In this document: one piece after another, positions 41,747-50,373 of the stretch | How the letters are laid out: each line of letters begins with the position of its first letter | Numbering within the stretch: the stretch's first letter is position 1 | Virus record (IMG/VR): IMGVR_UViG_3300021138_000007 | Coordinates: 1-64,000 of that record | DNA: 64,000 bases | Source: a virus | Reading direction: 5' to 3' (one strand) | Program-made: the position numbers and the translations under genes | The notes under the pieces: model-generated | What the model was told of the DNA's origin: nothing | Databases searched by the model: none | The model's input: the letters and a program-made list of their open reading frames with translations, nothing else

Positions 41747-44700
41747 TTAACTACACTTACTGTTTCCACAGTTTAAACAGACATGACAACCCTCTTGGAA
41801 AATAAGTTTTTCTCCACACTCAGGACATCTTTCACCTGAAGCTGTGCCATCAACAACATATTTCTTCAATTGTCGTGCCATGACTTTTCCAAAGCTATAA
41901 AGACCAGAATCTTTATCTTTACTTAATTGATCTACAATAACAGAGACAGGTACACCGTGTCTAAGCATTGTTGAGATGGTTCTAGTTGCCCAAGCATAAT
42001 CTCCATCGTTAAAGGCTACAGAAATATCTTTAACCTTGATTTCATCATCCTCGTCTCCTATAACAAGATCATAATAATTGGCTTTATTTTTATTAGCGGT
42101 TTTATCTGTCTTGCGTTTAATGATTGTACCAGTTTTATATTTTTTAGGTAATTCAACATGTTCACTTAAACCACCAAATACTTCATAAGGACGACCATTA
42201 TGAAGGCCGATAAGAATAGTCCATTTCTGACCATCTATATTGCTATGCATAATGTCGCAAGGAAGAACTTCTGGTCGCTTAGGCGCATGATTATCTACAA
42301 TATTGTCAGTATTATCACTTTCAGCAGAAACAAGAACACCTGTTCTACTACCATCTACATAAACAGTTACACCCTTTAAGCCATGTTTCCAAGAATGATA
42401 ATATAATTCAGCAACTGTTTCAGGAGTTGTTCCCATAGGCAAATTGATAGTGGAACTAATTCCATGATCAATGTACTTTTGAATTACACCTTGAATTTCA
42501 ACACGCCGCAAACCATTGATATCTCCAGCTTGAACGAAATAATCTGGAAGAATTGCGGACAATTCCGAAGACCATTCGCTATTAGGCTTAGTATTTTGAA
42601 TTACTTGCCATTTTTCATTAGCTTCAGTATTCAATTCAAAATATTCTTTAAGGGTAGGATGGAACACCATATAATGTTCCCATTTATCGCCATTCTGATC
42701 CACAAAATCAATTCTTGCATCTGGATCAGATGGATTAATTTTCTTGCGTCTCATGTAAAAATACATAAATACTGGTTCAAGTCCAGAACTAGTTTGTGAT
42801 TCAATAGAAACACTTCCCGTGGGAGCCATTGTAAGAATTGCGATATTTCGTCTTCCGTATTTTGCCATTTTTTCTTGAAGCCAACTTGGAAGTCTCTTAA
42901 TAAATTCACAATCTTTCTCGGTTTCCCAATCAAACGCTGGAAATGCCCCGCGTTCTTTAGCTAATTCAACTGATTCATCGTATGCAGTATTTCTAAATAC
43001 CTCAAATACTTGATCTACAAAAGCAATTGCTTCATCACTATCATAACGAATTTTTAGACAAGTCAAGGCATCTGCCAAGGCGTGATCTCCTAAACCTATT
43101 CGTCTACCCAATTCAGCGGCCTCTCTAAGTTTAGTGAAAACACGCTTTTCATCTTCGTCGTTAACATTATCAATAATATTAGTTAAATATTCAATTTCTA
43201 ATTCAACAATATTATCCATAACTCGGACGCCTTCTCTAACTTTTTCTCGATATAAATTAAAGTCAAAATAAGCATCATCTTGAAAAGGATTTTTGACATA
43301 ATTCTTTAAATTTAATGTTGTTAAACGACAAGAATCATATGCACTCAAGCCGATTTCTGAGCAGTTATGAACATAAAATCCGTTACAGTCAAAAGCTGAA
43401 ATTTCTGGGATAGTACAATCAAAAACATCTTCAAAGCCTCGACTAACAATTTCTTCAACTTCTACCAAGAAAGACTCTTTATTTGGAGTTCTTTTATATT
43501 CTGAAATTATATTTTCAAGCTTTGATTGTTTGTATTCATCAGTAAAGCCAATTTTATCATTGTATCTTATAATATTATCATTTGCAATGCAAAGTGAATG
43601 AATTGTATGACACCAATAAGATGAAGTTCCACCATTCCCATCAGGCAATGAATAATATCCCTCTAATCTACGGTTTTTATAAATTGTTGAAATAATACCC
43701 AATCGCGCAAGCATTCTTTGAACAATTTCTAATCCTTCTAAATTGGTAGAAGCCAATCTAATGCTAACACCTTTTTCTTGTGTGCCTTCAACGCTACCAT
43801 CAGCATCCATCCATCCTCGAATAAATCCTCTAGTAAAATCAGAAGAAGATTTTTCTACTAATTCATTAAACGTTTTAGATTGGTTCATTACGCCATATTT
43901 TTCAGCAAATTTACCAAGGTTTTTAGAGCTAACACGACTGAAAACATCATTTGTATGCCCAGCCATATCTGATCTTCCGCCAACAGTTTTATGTAATAAA
44001 GAAACTGCTTTAGCTAATAAATCTTTCTGATTAGTACCCCAGTAATCGAGATTTGCTGTGCCATCTTTTTCAATGTTGCCATCGACAATAAGATTGCCTA
44101 GTAGCCAACCTTCTTCAAAAGTTCCTTCGCCATCCCACTCAAAATTTAAGTGTTGATGAAGAACAATTTTATCTCCAGGAATTAGTTCTCCAACTTCTCT
44201 CCAAACTAATTCGGGTGCTTTTCTACCTTGCTTTCTTGAAACTAAAACAGGGTGATTGGAAGTAGCTGGAAGCATAAATCCTTCTTTTGTTCGAACTTCA
44301 AAAACTTCTTTATATCCTGTCGCAAAAAATCCATCTTCTGTTGAACTATATGATGTTCCGTTGACAATAGCATTAAATTGTTTGTTAATTAAATCATTTA
44401 CTAAACGAGGACCATCTTGTGTAGTAGTCCATGCATCTTTAGGAACACAAGGATTCACGCAAATAGTTTTAAACTGCGGATAGCAATGGGCTGGAAGATT
44501 AGAAGTGTAGTTATCCCAGAAAATAATGCCTGGTTCGGCTGTAGCACAAGCAGAGCTATTAATCAACATCCAAAGCTCATTAGCATTGAATTTCTTAAGT
44601 ACTCTTCGTTCAGATGAATCATTTGAATACCACATTTGATAAGCAACAGTTCCTGATTGTTCTGCTGTAACTTCAACCCATTTGCCACCTTTGTTTAAAA

Positions 44701-45550
44701 CATCTTGAACATCGCATTCAACCAATTCTAATTCTTCACAGGTTTCACAAGGCCATTTTGTTATCCATTCTGTTTTAGCTTCTACGGCTTGCATAAATTC
44801 ATCTGTAAGCATAATAGAAACATTAGCACCAGTTACTTTAGAGCGATCATGCTTCATGGTAACAAATCGATCAATATCAGGATGAAGAACATTTAATGTT
44901 TCCATCAAAGCGCCGCGTCGTCCATTTTGACCGATCATACGGCACACATTAGAATAATAATCTGCAAAACTCCAAGCTCCAGTTGAAGTTCCAGCAGAAT
45001 TGCTTACAACAGAATTTTCAGGTCGAAGAGTAGATAAATCTAAACCAACTCCAGCTCTGCGCTTAAATAAATTGGCTAAATCCTTACCAGTATCCATAAT
45101 GCCAGATACCATATCTTTAGGACTTTGAACAACTACACAGTTAGACAGAGAAACTCTAACAAATGGGTTGCCAGTACCATACATAGGACTGCCCTGAGGT
45201 ACAATATATTTAAAATGATCAAATGAATCATAATATTTATTGTATCTAGATTCATAAACAGACAATTGCTGCTCGTTTAAATCTGTAAATTTTAATTCTT
45301 TACCATAGAAGAAATGAACATCTTTCATGGCAATTTCAGAAGCCAAACGCTTATGCATATCAGCAGGGGTTAATTCACAGAAATTATTTTCTGATGCTTT
45401 TGGGTTGCGTAAAGCGTATTTGGTGATAAATGTCGATGTGGCAAGTTCATCGCCGCCAAAATATTTTAAAGTTTCTTGATATACCTCATTTTTGGAGTAT
45501 TTAGCATGTTGTGCTAATACTGTTGGGGTTAATACGTCTGATTGATTCAC
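41747..45550 (-). CDS. nrdJ: Class II (cobalamin-dependent) ribonucleotide reductase with intein
   Basis: Makes dNTPs from ribonucleotides with adenosylcobalamin, needing neither oxygen nor a second subunit. It is a 1267-residue precursor, about 905 after splicing. Visible: 'SLSNCVVV' (C138, redox Cys), 'RRAGVGLDLSTLRPENS', 'GRRGALMETL', then 'NP' + intein + 'CSEIGLSAYDSCRLTTLNL' with the thiyl-radical Cys730, 'MAPTGSVSIESQTSSGLEPVF', and the C-terminal zinc ribbon 'CPECGEKLIFQEGCHVC' ending 'GNSKCS', which is typical of class II enzymes and carries the redox cysteines. It starts with GTG seven bases after AAGGAG. No nrdB gene is in the window, consistent with class II. Confidence 0.93.
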   Translation of the reverse strand: MNQSDVLTPTVLAQHAKYSKNEVYQETLKYFGGDELATSTFITKYALRNPKASENNFCELTPADMHKRLASEIAMKDVHFFYGKELKFTDLNEQQLSVYESRYNKYYDSFDHFKYIVPQGSPMYGTGNPFVRVSLSNCVVVQSPKDMVSGIMDTGKDLANLFKRRAGVGLDLSTLRPENSVVSNSAGTSTGAWSFADYYSNVCRMIGQNGRRGALMETLNVLHPDIDRFVTMKHDRSKVTGANVSIMLTDEFMQAVEAKTEWITKWPCETCEELELVECDVQDVLNKGGKWVEVTAEQSGTVAYQMWYSNDSSERRVLKKFNANELWMLINSSACATAEPGIIFWDNYTSNLPAHCYPQFKTICVNPCVPKDAWTTTQDGPRLVNDLINKQFNAIVNGTSYSSTEDGFFATGYKEVFEVRTKEGFMLPATSNHPVLVSRKQGRKAPELVWREVGELIPGDKIVLHQHLNFEWDGEGTFEEGWLLGNLIVDGNIEKDGTANLDYWGTNQKDLLAKAVSLLHKTVGGRSDMAGHTNDVFSRVSSKNLGKFAEKYGVMNQSKTFNELVEKSSSDFTRGFIRGWMDADGSVEGTQEKGVSIRLASTNLEGLEIVQRMLARLGIISTIYKNRRLEGYYSLPDGNGGTSSYWCHTIHSLCIANDNIIRYNDKIGFTDEYKQSKLENIISEYKRTPNKESFLVEVEEIVSRGFEDVFDCTIPEISAFDCNGFYVHNCSEIGLSAYDSCRLTTLNLKNYVKNPFQDDAYFDFNLYREKVREGVRVMDNIVELEIEYLTNIIDNVNDEDEKRVFTKLREAAELGRRIGLGDHALADALTCLKIRYDSDEAIAFVDQVFEVFRNTAYDESVELAKERGAFPAFDWETEKDCEFIKRLPSWLQEKMAKYGRRNIAILTMAPTGSVSIESQTSSGLEPVFMYFYMRRKKINPSDPDARIDFVDQNGDKWEHYMVFHPTLKEYFELNTEANEKWQVIQNTKPNSEWSSELSAILPDYFVQAGDINGLRRVEIQGVIQKYIDHGISSTINLPMGTTPETVAELYYHSWKHGLKGVTVYVDGSRTGVLVSAESDNTDNIVDNHAPKRPEVLPCDIMHSNIDGQKWTILIGLHNGRPYEVFGGLSEHVELPKKYKTGTIIKRKTDKTANKNKANYYDLVIGDEDDEIKVKDISVAFNDGDYAWATRTISTMLRHGVPVSVIVDQLSKDKDSGLYSFGKVMARQLKKYVVDGTASGERCPECGEKLIFQEGCHVCLNCGNSKCS
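43364..44449 (-). mobile_element. LAGLIDADG intein at the RNR radical cysteine
   Basis: Residues 368-729 of the RNR precursor, inserted between Asn-Pro and the active-site Cys of NPCSE. It starts with Cys ('CVPKDAWTTTQDGPRLVND'), has block B 'PATSNHPVLVS', endonuclease motifs 'LLGNLIVDGN' and 'FIRGWMDADGS', and ends 'FDCNGFYVHN' with Cys as +1. All splicing residues are present. The enzyme can only work after splicing. Confidence 0.9.
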
Positions 45551-45571
45551 TAAAAATCTCCTTATTTATGT

Positions 45572-45605
45572 CGTTTCGTTATTTAAACGTACTTATGACG
45601 AAACG
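45572..45605 (-). promoter_or_regulatory. Inverted repeat in the RNR leader
   Basis: CGTTTCGT (45572-45579) and ACGAAACG (45598-45605) frame an 18-bp AT-rich spacer, about 22 bp before the GTG start. A third related half-site TTTCGT lies at about 45628. It may be a repressor operator or an RNA element. I cannot identify a cobalamin riboswitch in this 139-bp gap; it is too short. Confidence 0.4.
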
Positions 45606-45689
45606 CTTAACGAATGACTCAATATAGTTTCGTGCATTTTTTGTCATTTTTATATTGTTATAGATAATTTTGGCGCTCACGAAGCAAAA

Positions 45690-46208
45690 TTATTCTCGTG
45701 TAGCGCCACATTTTAAACATTCGTCCCACGGAAATGAATTTTCACTCCCACAGTTACTACATTCAGTAAATAAATCCTTATCAGCATAACGGAAAAAACG
45801 GATACACCCTTCTATATTTTTTCTCGCCACTAAATTGTTTTTTAATAAAATTAACAATTCTTTTTTAACAATATCATCCCTAGTATCTAAAACTTGAGAA
45901 AGTAAATTAGCAGCTTTATTTAAAGCAATATTCAATAAATGTTCTGCCTTTTTATCGTCGGATGTAATATTGTTATTTCTAATTACAGGTTGTCCCGTAC
46001 ACCCCTTTGCTGATGTTTGAATCGCATTCCATGAAGCAGTTGCGTCTATATTAAAATACGTTTTTTCTTCCTGATTTTCCTGTCCTAAAACAATAGTTTT
46101 TTCAAGATTTTCAAACGGATTTTTTCCAGTTTTTAGATACAAATGGAGAGCAGAACGTCTCTCCATTTGTATCTTTTTATCATTAAAATTAAAATTAAAA
46201 TTATTCAT
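45690..46208 (-). CDS. Unknown protein with C-terminal zinc ribbon
   Basis: A 172-residue protein of unknown function. The middle is helical ('AEHLLNIALNKAANLLSQVL'), and the last 25 residues hold a zinc ribbon ('ECSNCGSENSFPWDECLKCG'). The N-terminus is Asn/Phe-rich, and a perfect 16-bp inverted repeat lies in its first codons (46135-46174), overlapping a second possible start, MERRSAL. It sits between the RNR and the SpoVS-like gene. Confidence 0.6.
   Translation of the reverse strand: MNNFNFNFNDKKIQMERRSALHLYLKTGKNPFENLEKTIVLGQENQEEKTYFNIDATASWNAIQTSAKGCTGQPVIRNNNITSDDKKAEHLLNIALNKAANLLSQVLDTRDDIVKKELLILLKNNLVARKNIEGCIRFFRYADKDLFTECSNCGSENSFPWDECLKCGATRE
46135..46174. promoter_or_regulatory. 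Perfect 16-bp inverted repeat inside the start of a gene
   Basis: AGATACAAATGGAGAG (46135-46150) and CTCTCCATTTGTATCT (46159-46174), loop 8 nt, within codons 12-25 of the 172-residue protein. On the plus strand it is followed by TTTTT, like an intrinsic terminator facing against the genes. On the minus strand it would hide an internal ATGGAG start. Confidence 0.5.
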
Positions 46209-46229
46209 AGAATATTATGATTTTTTCTT

Positions 46230-46565
46230 TTAAACAGCACATTTTACAGGAATTGAGAATATTCTCGTGCATATTCCTCGCGCCCATTTGCCATTAATTT
46301 CAGTATCATACTCGCTCTGTCTCATGACAAGAACTGCGCTTTGTTGTTTACTTTCAGCTATATTGGATGCCATTCTGAATGCTGTCATCGCAATATAAAG
46401 AGATTTAGGACCAATGGTTTCTAATTTCACATATTCATTGTCTTCTAATACATGTAGAATTGCTCTTGATAAACCAACAGGATCAGTTGGATTATCGTTG
46501 CCGCCGCGAACACGAATAGTGTTTTTCTTTTTATCTACTGTGTTCTTATCTTCAATTAATTCCAT
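46230..46565 (-). CDS. SpoVS/Alba-like small protein
   Basis: A 111-residue protein that follows the SpoVS pattern: 'NTIRVRGGNDNPTDPVGLSRAILHVL', 'KLETIGPKSLYIAMTAFRMASNI' (compare the IGA.AlnQAvKAiaiAR block of SpoVS) and 'ARGICTRIFSIPV' at the end. SpoVS-like folds belong to the Alba group and are thought to bind nucleic acids; in spore-formers SpoVS affects development. The start MELIED is chosen because GGAAGG precedes it and the longer frame overlaps the upstream gene. A chromatin- or RNA-binding role in infection is inference. Confidence 0.7.
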   Translation of the reverse strand: MELIEDKNTVDKKKNTIRVRGGNDNPTDPVGLSRAILHVLEDNEYVKLETIGPKSLYIAMTAFRMASNIAESKQQSAVLVMRQSEYDTEINGKWARGICTRIFSIPVKCAV

Positions 46566-46570
46566 ATTTT

Positions 46571-47569
46571 TTAACCTTCCAAACCACATAAATACATGGT
46601 GTCTTTTAATCGTTCTAATTCACGTTCAAACTCTTCTTGAGTACAATTATACAAATTTGAATCATATATACAATTGGATGATGTGCCATTAAGAATTCTC
46701 TCAATGATTAATCTTTGAATATCTGTTAAATCGTGTGCCAATAATTTGTCCACACTAGTTTCTTCGCTTGTGTTATCATATAAATTGGTCTCTTCATCAT
46801 CAGAATCTTGAGAATAAACACTTAAAGGACGAGAACTTAAAGTAACATAATTAGGATACATTTCCTGGAATCTATCGAAAAGATAAGTACTGTGTTTAGA
46901 TAATAAATGTTTTTTAAGATTATTTGTGATTGTGTTTTGTTTACATTCATCACATGAATTATCTAAATTATGATCACAATGAAATGATTTAGGAGTTTTG
47001 TAAGAAATACAGAATGGACATTGAGTTAAAGTTTCTAAATCATATCCAAATTTAGACATTTGTTCCCATAAGAGATCAGAATGGTTTGTAAGTAAATGAG
47101 TCGAGAGAGGATTGCACCAGGCTTCACAAATTGGGCATTTGGAAGATAAATTTCTTTTGCCGCTGGCATCAGCTTTTACCATATTGGTATATTTATTAGC
47201 GAGACAAGACCAAAAATAATTTTTAAATTCACCACTCCCTCCATATTTGCTTTCAGGTCTAACATTTCTGGGTTTCCATGATGTTAAAGCAGTGCAAAAG
47301 ATAAATAAGAAATCCTGGACAAAATCTTCCCTTGTGTCGTACAAATAACGATATTGAAACCATTTTTGTACCCAATTAAGAGGTTGATATAAACGACAAA
47401 CACGCTCGTAAGCAACACTGATATTGGCTTTGTTATTTTCATTAATTGCTTTTTGATAGGCAATAATGGCATCTTCAAGTTGCTTTTGATTTTCAAGCGT
47501 TTCCTGCAAATCAGATATTTTATTATTGCGATTTTTCTTTAATCGCGTGACTTTATTCTTTTCAGGCAT
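46571..47569 (-). CDS. Divergent sigma-like factor with three zinc fingers
   Basis: A 332-residue protein. Residues 55-132 resemble sigma region 2 ('YDTREDFVQDFLFIFCTALTSWKP', 'EFKNYFWSCLANKYTNMVKA'), and residues 278-325 resemble region 4 ('HDLTDIQRLIIERILNG'). Between them lie three C2H2-like metal sites: C145/C148/H158/H163, C184/C187/H197/H200 and C206/C209/H221/H226. GAGGAAA precedes the ATG. If real, it is a third sigma factor with a zinc-finger insert; a pure zinc-finger DNA-binding protein is the alternative. Confidence 0.55.
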   Translation of the reverse strand: MPEKNKVTRLKKNRNNKISDLQETLENQKQLEDAIIAYQKAINENNKANISVAYERVCRLYQPLNWVQKWFQYRYLYDTREDFVQDFLFIFCTALTSWKPRNVRPESKYGGSGEFKNYFWSCLANKYTNMVKADASGKRNLSSKCPICEAWCNPLSTHLLTNHSDLLWEQMSKFGYDLETLTQCPFCISYKTPKSFHCDHNLDNSCDECKQNTITNNLKKHLLSKHSTYLFDRFQEMYPNYVTLSSRPLSVYSQDSDDEETNLYDNTSEETSVDKLLAHDLTDIQRLIIERILNGTSSNCIYDSNLYNCTQEEFERELERLKDTMYLCGLEG

Positions 47570-47709
47570 TAACTTTCCTCATATATAATTGTGAGGTATT
47601 AATACATTATTAAACTAATGGCATATAAAGAAAGTTGTGTGTCAATTGACGATATTTTATTGAAGTTGTAAGTTTAAAACAGTACTATTACCTTAATGAT
47701 AAATGGCGA

Positions 47710-47755
47710 AACACTTGATCTCACCACTAATATTATTATGGTAAGATCAAGTGTT
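47710..47755 (-). terminator. Long hairpin after the recJ operon
   Basis: Arms AACACTTGATCT (47710-47721) and AGATCAAGTGTT (47744-47755). The 22-nt loop is itself partly self-complementary (ACC...GGT). It lies between recJ and the sigma-like gene in a 220-bp gap. The rest of that gap is AT-rich and shows nothing I can name. Confidence 0.6.
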
Positions 47756-47789
47756 TATTGTTAATCTATTTAAGTTATTTTTTAATAAT

Positions 47790-49616
47790 TTAGTCTAATA
47801 TTTTAATATCTTCTAAAGTCATTGATAAATTCACTTGATTCCTAAATGTATCCATATTTAACGTGTATACTACACTTACTTTAGTTCCGATTGGATATAG
47901 ATCAATATCCGCGCCTTTACGCCATGCTAATGCATTGATCCATTTAACATCTTTTAAATCACCATGAACATCTTTTACATCATAAGCGTCTGCTAGACGT
48001 AATTTTAAATGTTTACCATCTGAAAGTGTTTCAGATTTGATAACAATCAAGTTTTCTGTTAAATATAAAGGATTCTCATGCATTGCACCAAAAGGAGCTA
48101 ACTTACTAATTGCATCATAAAATTTAACATTGATATCCGAGAAAGAAACTAATGCATCAATGTTTATAATGCGCTCTGGTACTGCATGTTGTCCTGCGGC
48201 ATAAGTGTTTAATGCTTTGCGCAGTTTATCCATGTTTTCAGCAGGTAAAGTAAATCCAGCAGCAAAAGCGTGACCGCCACAAACAACGGAACCATCATCG
48301 CGCTTTAAAAAACAATCCCAAACTTCAGGTGATTGTAAAGCTTGAAGAATATTGAATGTTTTAACACTACGACAGCTTCCTTTAGCTAATCCAGTCTCTT
48401 CATCAATAGAACAAACTAAAGCTGGACGAGAAAATTTTTCTGCAAGCTTTCCAGCAACCAATCCAATTAGTCCAGGATGCCAACCTTTAGCTCCAACTAC
48501 AATAATGTATTCATTATCTAAATCATAAGTTTTTTCAACTAAAGCAATAGCTTCGGCAGTAACTTGTTCTTGCTGACTTTGGCGTCTTCTGTTTGCTGTA
48601 TCTAATTGTAATGCCTTAGCTTTTGCTCTACCCTCATTAGTTTCAATTAATAAATCAAGAGCAACTCCAGCGTCATCTAAACGCCCTATCGCGTTGATAC
48701 GAGGTCCTAATTGAAAACCAATATTCATAGTCGAAACGCCCTTTTGAACGTCTGCAACTTTAAGTAATTCTTGAATACCTGGTTTACTGGTATTTGAAAG
48801 AGCTTGACATCCTAAATGAACTAAAACACGATTTTCGTCCAACATTGGAGCCACGTCAGCTACAGTGCCGAGTGCTACATATTCTATTAAATCATGGAAA
48901 AGTTCTTTGACATTAAGTCCTCTTCTTTGCCCTAGCGCCATCATAACTTTAAAAGCAATACCAACTCCAGCTAAATCATCAAATGGATATCGTTGAAAAT
49001 CTTCTGTGGCATATTCTGCAAAATGTTCACCAGGATATTTAGGATCATCTCTATTAGGATTTACCACACCAATACAGTCAGGTATTTTGCCATCTATAGT
49101 AGGATGGTGGTGATCTGTAATAATCAAATCTAATCCATGTTTTTTAGCATATTCTGCCGCTTCAAAAGCAACAATTCCGCAGTCAACGCTCATAAGCAAA
49201 TCTGCGCCAGCTTCTAATGCTTTTTCAACGCTTTTAACCTTAATATCATAACCGTCTTTGATTCTATGAGGAGCGTGATATGCAAAATTTGCACCGAGTT
49301 TTCTTAACGCTGTTACGACAACACTGGTTGCTGTAACACCATCTACGTCATAGTCACCCCAGACAAAAATCTTTTCATTATTATCTAAAGCTTTCTCAAG
49401 TCTATTAATAACTGGTTTAATATCTGGCAATAACCAAGGATTATGTAACTTTGACATAGTTAATTTGACAAAATCATTATAATCCTCAACTGTACGTATA
49501 TTTCTATTAATGTAGACTTTAGCGGCTGACAATGGTATACGTAAATCATCAGCTAAATCTGCCGCTTCATCTCTTGATATTTTTTTAAGATTCCAAATTG
49601 TTTTTATTTCTTGCAT
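47790..49616 (-). CDS. recJ: RecJ single-strand DNA exonuclease
   Basis: A 5'-3' ssDNA exonuclease of the DHH family, used in recombination and repair. The 608-residue length is normal. Motifs: 'VWGDYDVDGVTATSV' (D88, D90, D92), 'LMSVDCGI' (D145), 'LIITDHHHP' (D168, H169, H170), a further 'IEYVALGTVADVAPM', the DHHA1 block 'GWHPGLIGLVAGKLAEKFSRP' with 'GSCRSV', and 'VVCGGHAFAAGFTL'. The C-terminal OB domain is present. AAGGAA precedes the ATG, inside the end of the dCMP deaminase gene. Confidence 0.95.
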   Translation of the reverse strand: MQEIKTIWNLKKISRDEAADLADDLRIPLSAAKVYINRNIRTVEDYNDFVKLTMSKLHNPWLLPDIKPVINRLEKALDNNEKIFVWGDYDVDGVTATSVVVTALRKLGANFAYHAPHRIKDGYDIKVKSVEKALEAGADLLMSVDCGIVAFEAAEYAKKHGLDLIITDHHHPTIDGKIPDCIGVVNPNRDDPKYPGEHFAEYATEDFQRYPFDDLAGVGIAFKVMMALGQRRGLNVKELFHDLIEYVALGTVADVAPMLDENRVLVHLGCQALSNTSKPGIQELLKVADVQKGVSTMNIGFQLGPRINAIGRLDDAGVALDLLIETNEGRAKAKALQLDTANRRRQSQQEQVTAEAIALVEKTYDLDNEYIIVVGAKGWHPGLIGLVAGKLAEKFSRPALVCSIDEETGLAKGSCRSVKTFNILQALQSPEVWDCFLKRDDGSVVCGGHAFAAGFTLPAENMDKLRKALNTYAAGQHAVPERIINIDALVSFSDINVKFYDAISKLAPFGAMHENPLYLTENLIVIKSETLSDGKHLKLRLADAYDVKDVHGDLKDVKWINALAWRKGADIDLYPIGTKVSVVYTLNMDTFRNQVNLSMTLEDIKILD

Positions 49617-49619
49617 TTA

Positions 49620-50054
49620 TTATTCCTTATCAGGCAAGTAAATATACTCAATACCTGATGTTTTTAATATTTCAAAACTGTAATCGTTTTCAATAGGAGT
49701 TAAACTGATTACTTTTATGACTCCTGCTCCAGCAATTATTCTCGCGCATGTATGGCATGGGCGATGTGTGGTATAAATAACAGAATCTATTGTACTAACA
49801 CCCGCTCTAGCCGCTTGAATAATTAAATTTTGTTCTGCGTGTATAGTTCGAATACATCGTCCAGTTTCTTCCTCAATAAGACAACCTGCGTCTACGCAAT
49901 GAGGATGACCAGGAGGAGAACCATTGTATCCAGTTGCTAAAATTCTGCAATCTTTAACAAGAAGTGCTCCTACTTTTCGAGAAGAACACGTTGCTCTTGA
50001 CGCAATATGTTTAGCACATTGCATAAAATAATCATCCCAAGATAATCTATCCAT
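49620..50054 (-). CDS. dcd: dCMP deaminase
   Basis: A zinc enzyme that turns dCMP into dUMP, the precursor of dTMP. It is a 144-residue protein with 'CSSRKVGALLV', 'ATGYNGSPPG', zinc His and catalytic Glu in 'TIHAEQNLI', and the zinc cysteines in 'RPCHTCARIIAGAGV'. A further Cys/His set 'HPHCVDAGC' matches the second zinc site of T4-type enzymes. The start MDRLSW is supported by GAGGAAG; the longer frame (50078) overlaps the upstream gene more. It works with dut. The symbol here means dCMP deaminase. Confidence 0.93.
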   Translation of the reverse strand: MDRLSWDDYFMQCAKHIASRATCSSRKVGALLVKDCRILATGYNGSPPGHPHCVDAGCLIEEETGRCIRTIHAEQNLIIQAARAGVSTIDSVIYTTHRPCHTCARIIAGAGVIKVISLTPIENDYSFEILKTSGIEYIYLPDKE

Positions 50055-50373
50055 TGTCTTCCTCGTCTGATAAATCATTTATGTATTTTACTAAACCGTT
50101 AATTTCAGCATCACTCACAGGTGGTTTTAATGTTTCAAAATCAAATTTTGCGAAGTAAAAGGGGATATTTATTGACTTTACTTCTGCGTACCAAGATTCA
50201 AATGATTCATCGGAAGGATAAACAGTTAATTCTTTTTTTCTCACATCAAATGTTAATGTTAAAACAAAATATGTCCATCCCAAACAATCATAAAACTCAT
50301 AATATCCAACTAACCAATTTCCATCTCCCTCTTTCCCAGAGGGAGGCGTTTTAGTCCAAGTTAAATCCATCAT
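50047..50373 (-). CDS. Unknown small protein
   Basis: A 108-residue protein rich in aromatic residues ('NWLVGYYEFYDCLGWTYFVLTL'), predicted to be beta-rich with a helical, acidic end. No family is recognised. It overlaps the primase gene by 4 bp (ATGA) at its start and the dCMP deaminase gene by 8 bp at its end, so it is translated as part of the same coupled set. Confidence 0.55.
   Translation of the reverse strand: MMDLTWTKTPPSGKEGDGNWLVGYYEFYDCLGWTYFVLTLTFDVRKKELTVYPSDESFESWYAEVKSINIPFYFAKFDFETLKPPVSDAEINGLVKYINDLSDEEDNG

Noticed and set aside
41747-45550. Class I ribonucleotide reductase (nrdA)
   Set aside because: The C-terminal zinc ribbon CPECG...SKC and lack of an nrdB gene point to the cobalamin-dependent class II.
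47570-47789. tRNA or small RNA gene in the 220-bp gap
   Set aside because: Only the long hairpin at 47710-47755 is visible; no cloverleaf could be traced.
36419-50373. Stop-codon reassignment, as seen in some huge phages
   Set aside because: Conserved genes end where expected with TAA, TAG and TGA; no in-frame stop interrupts a conserved domain.
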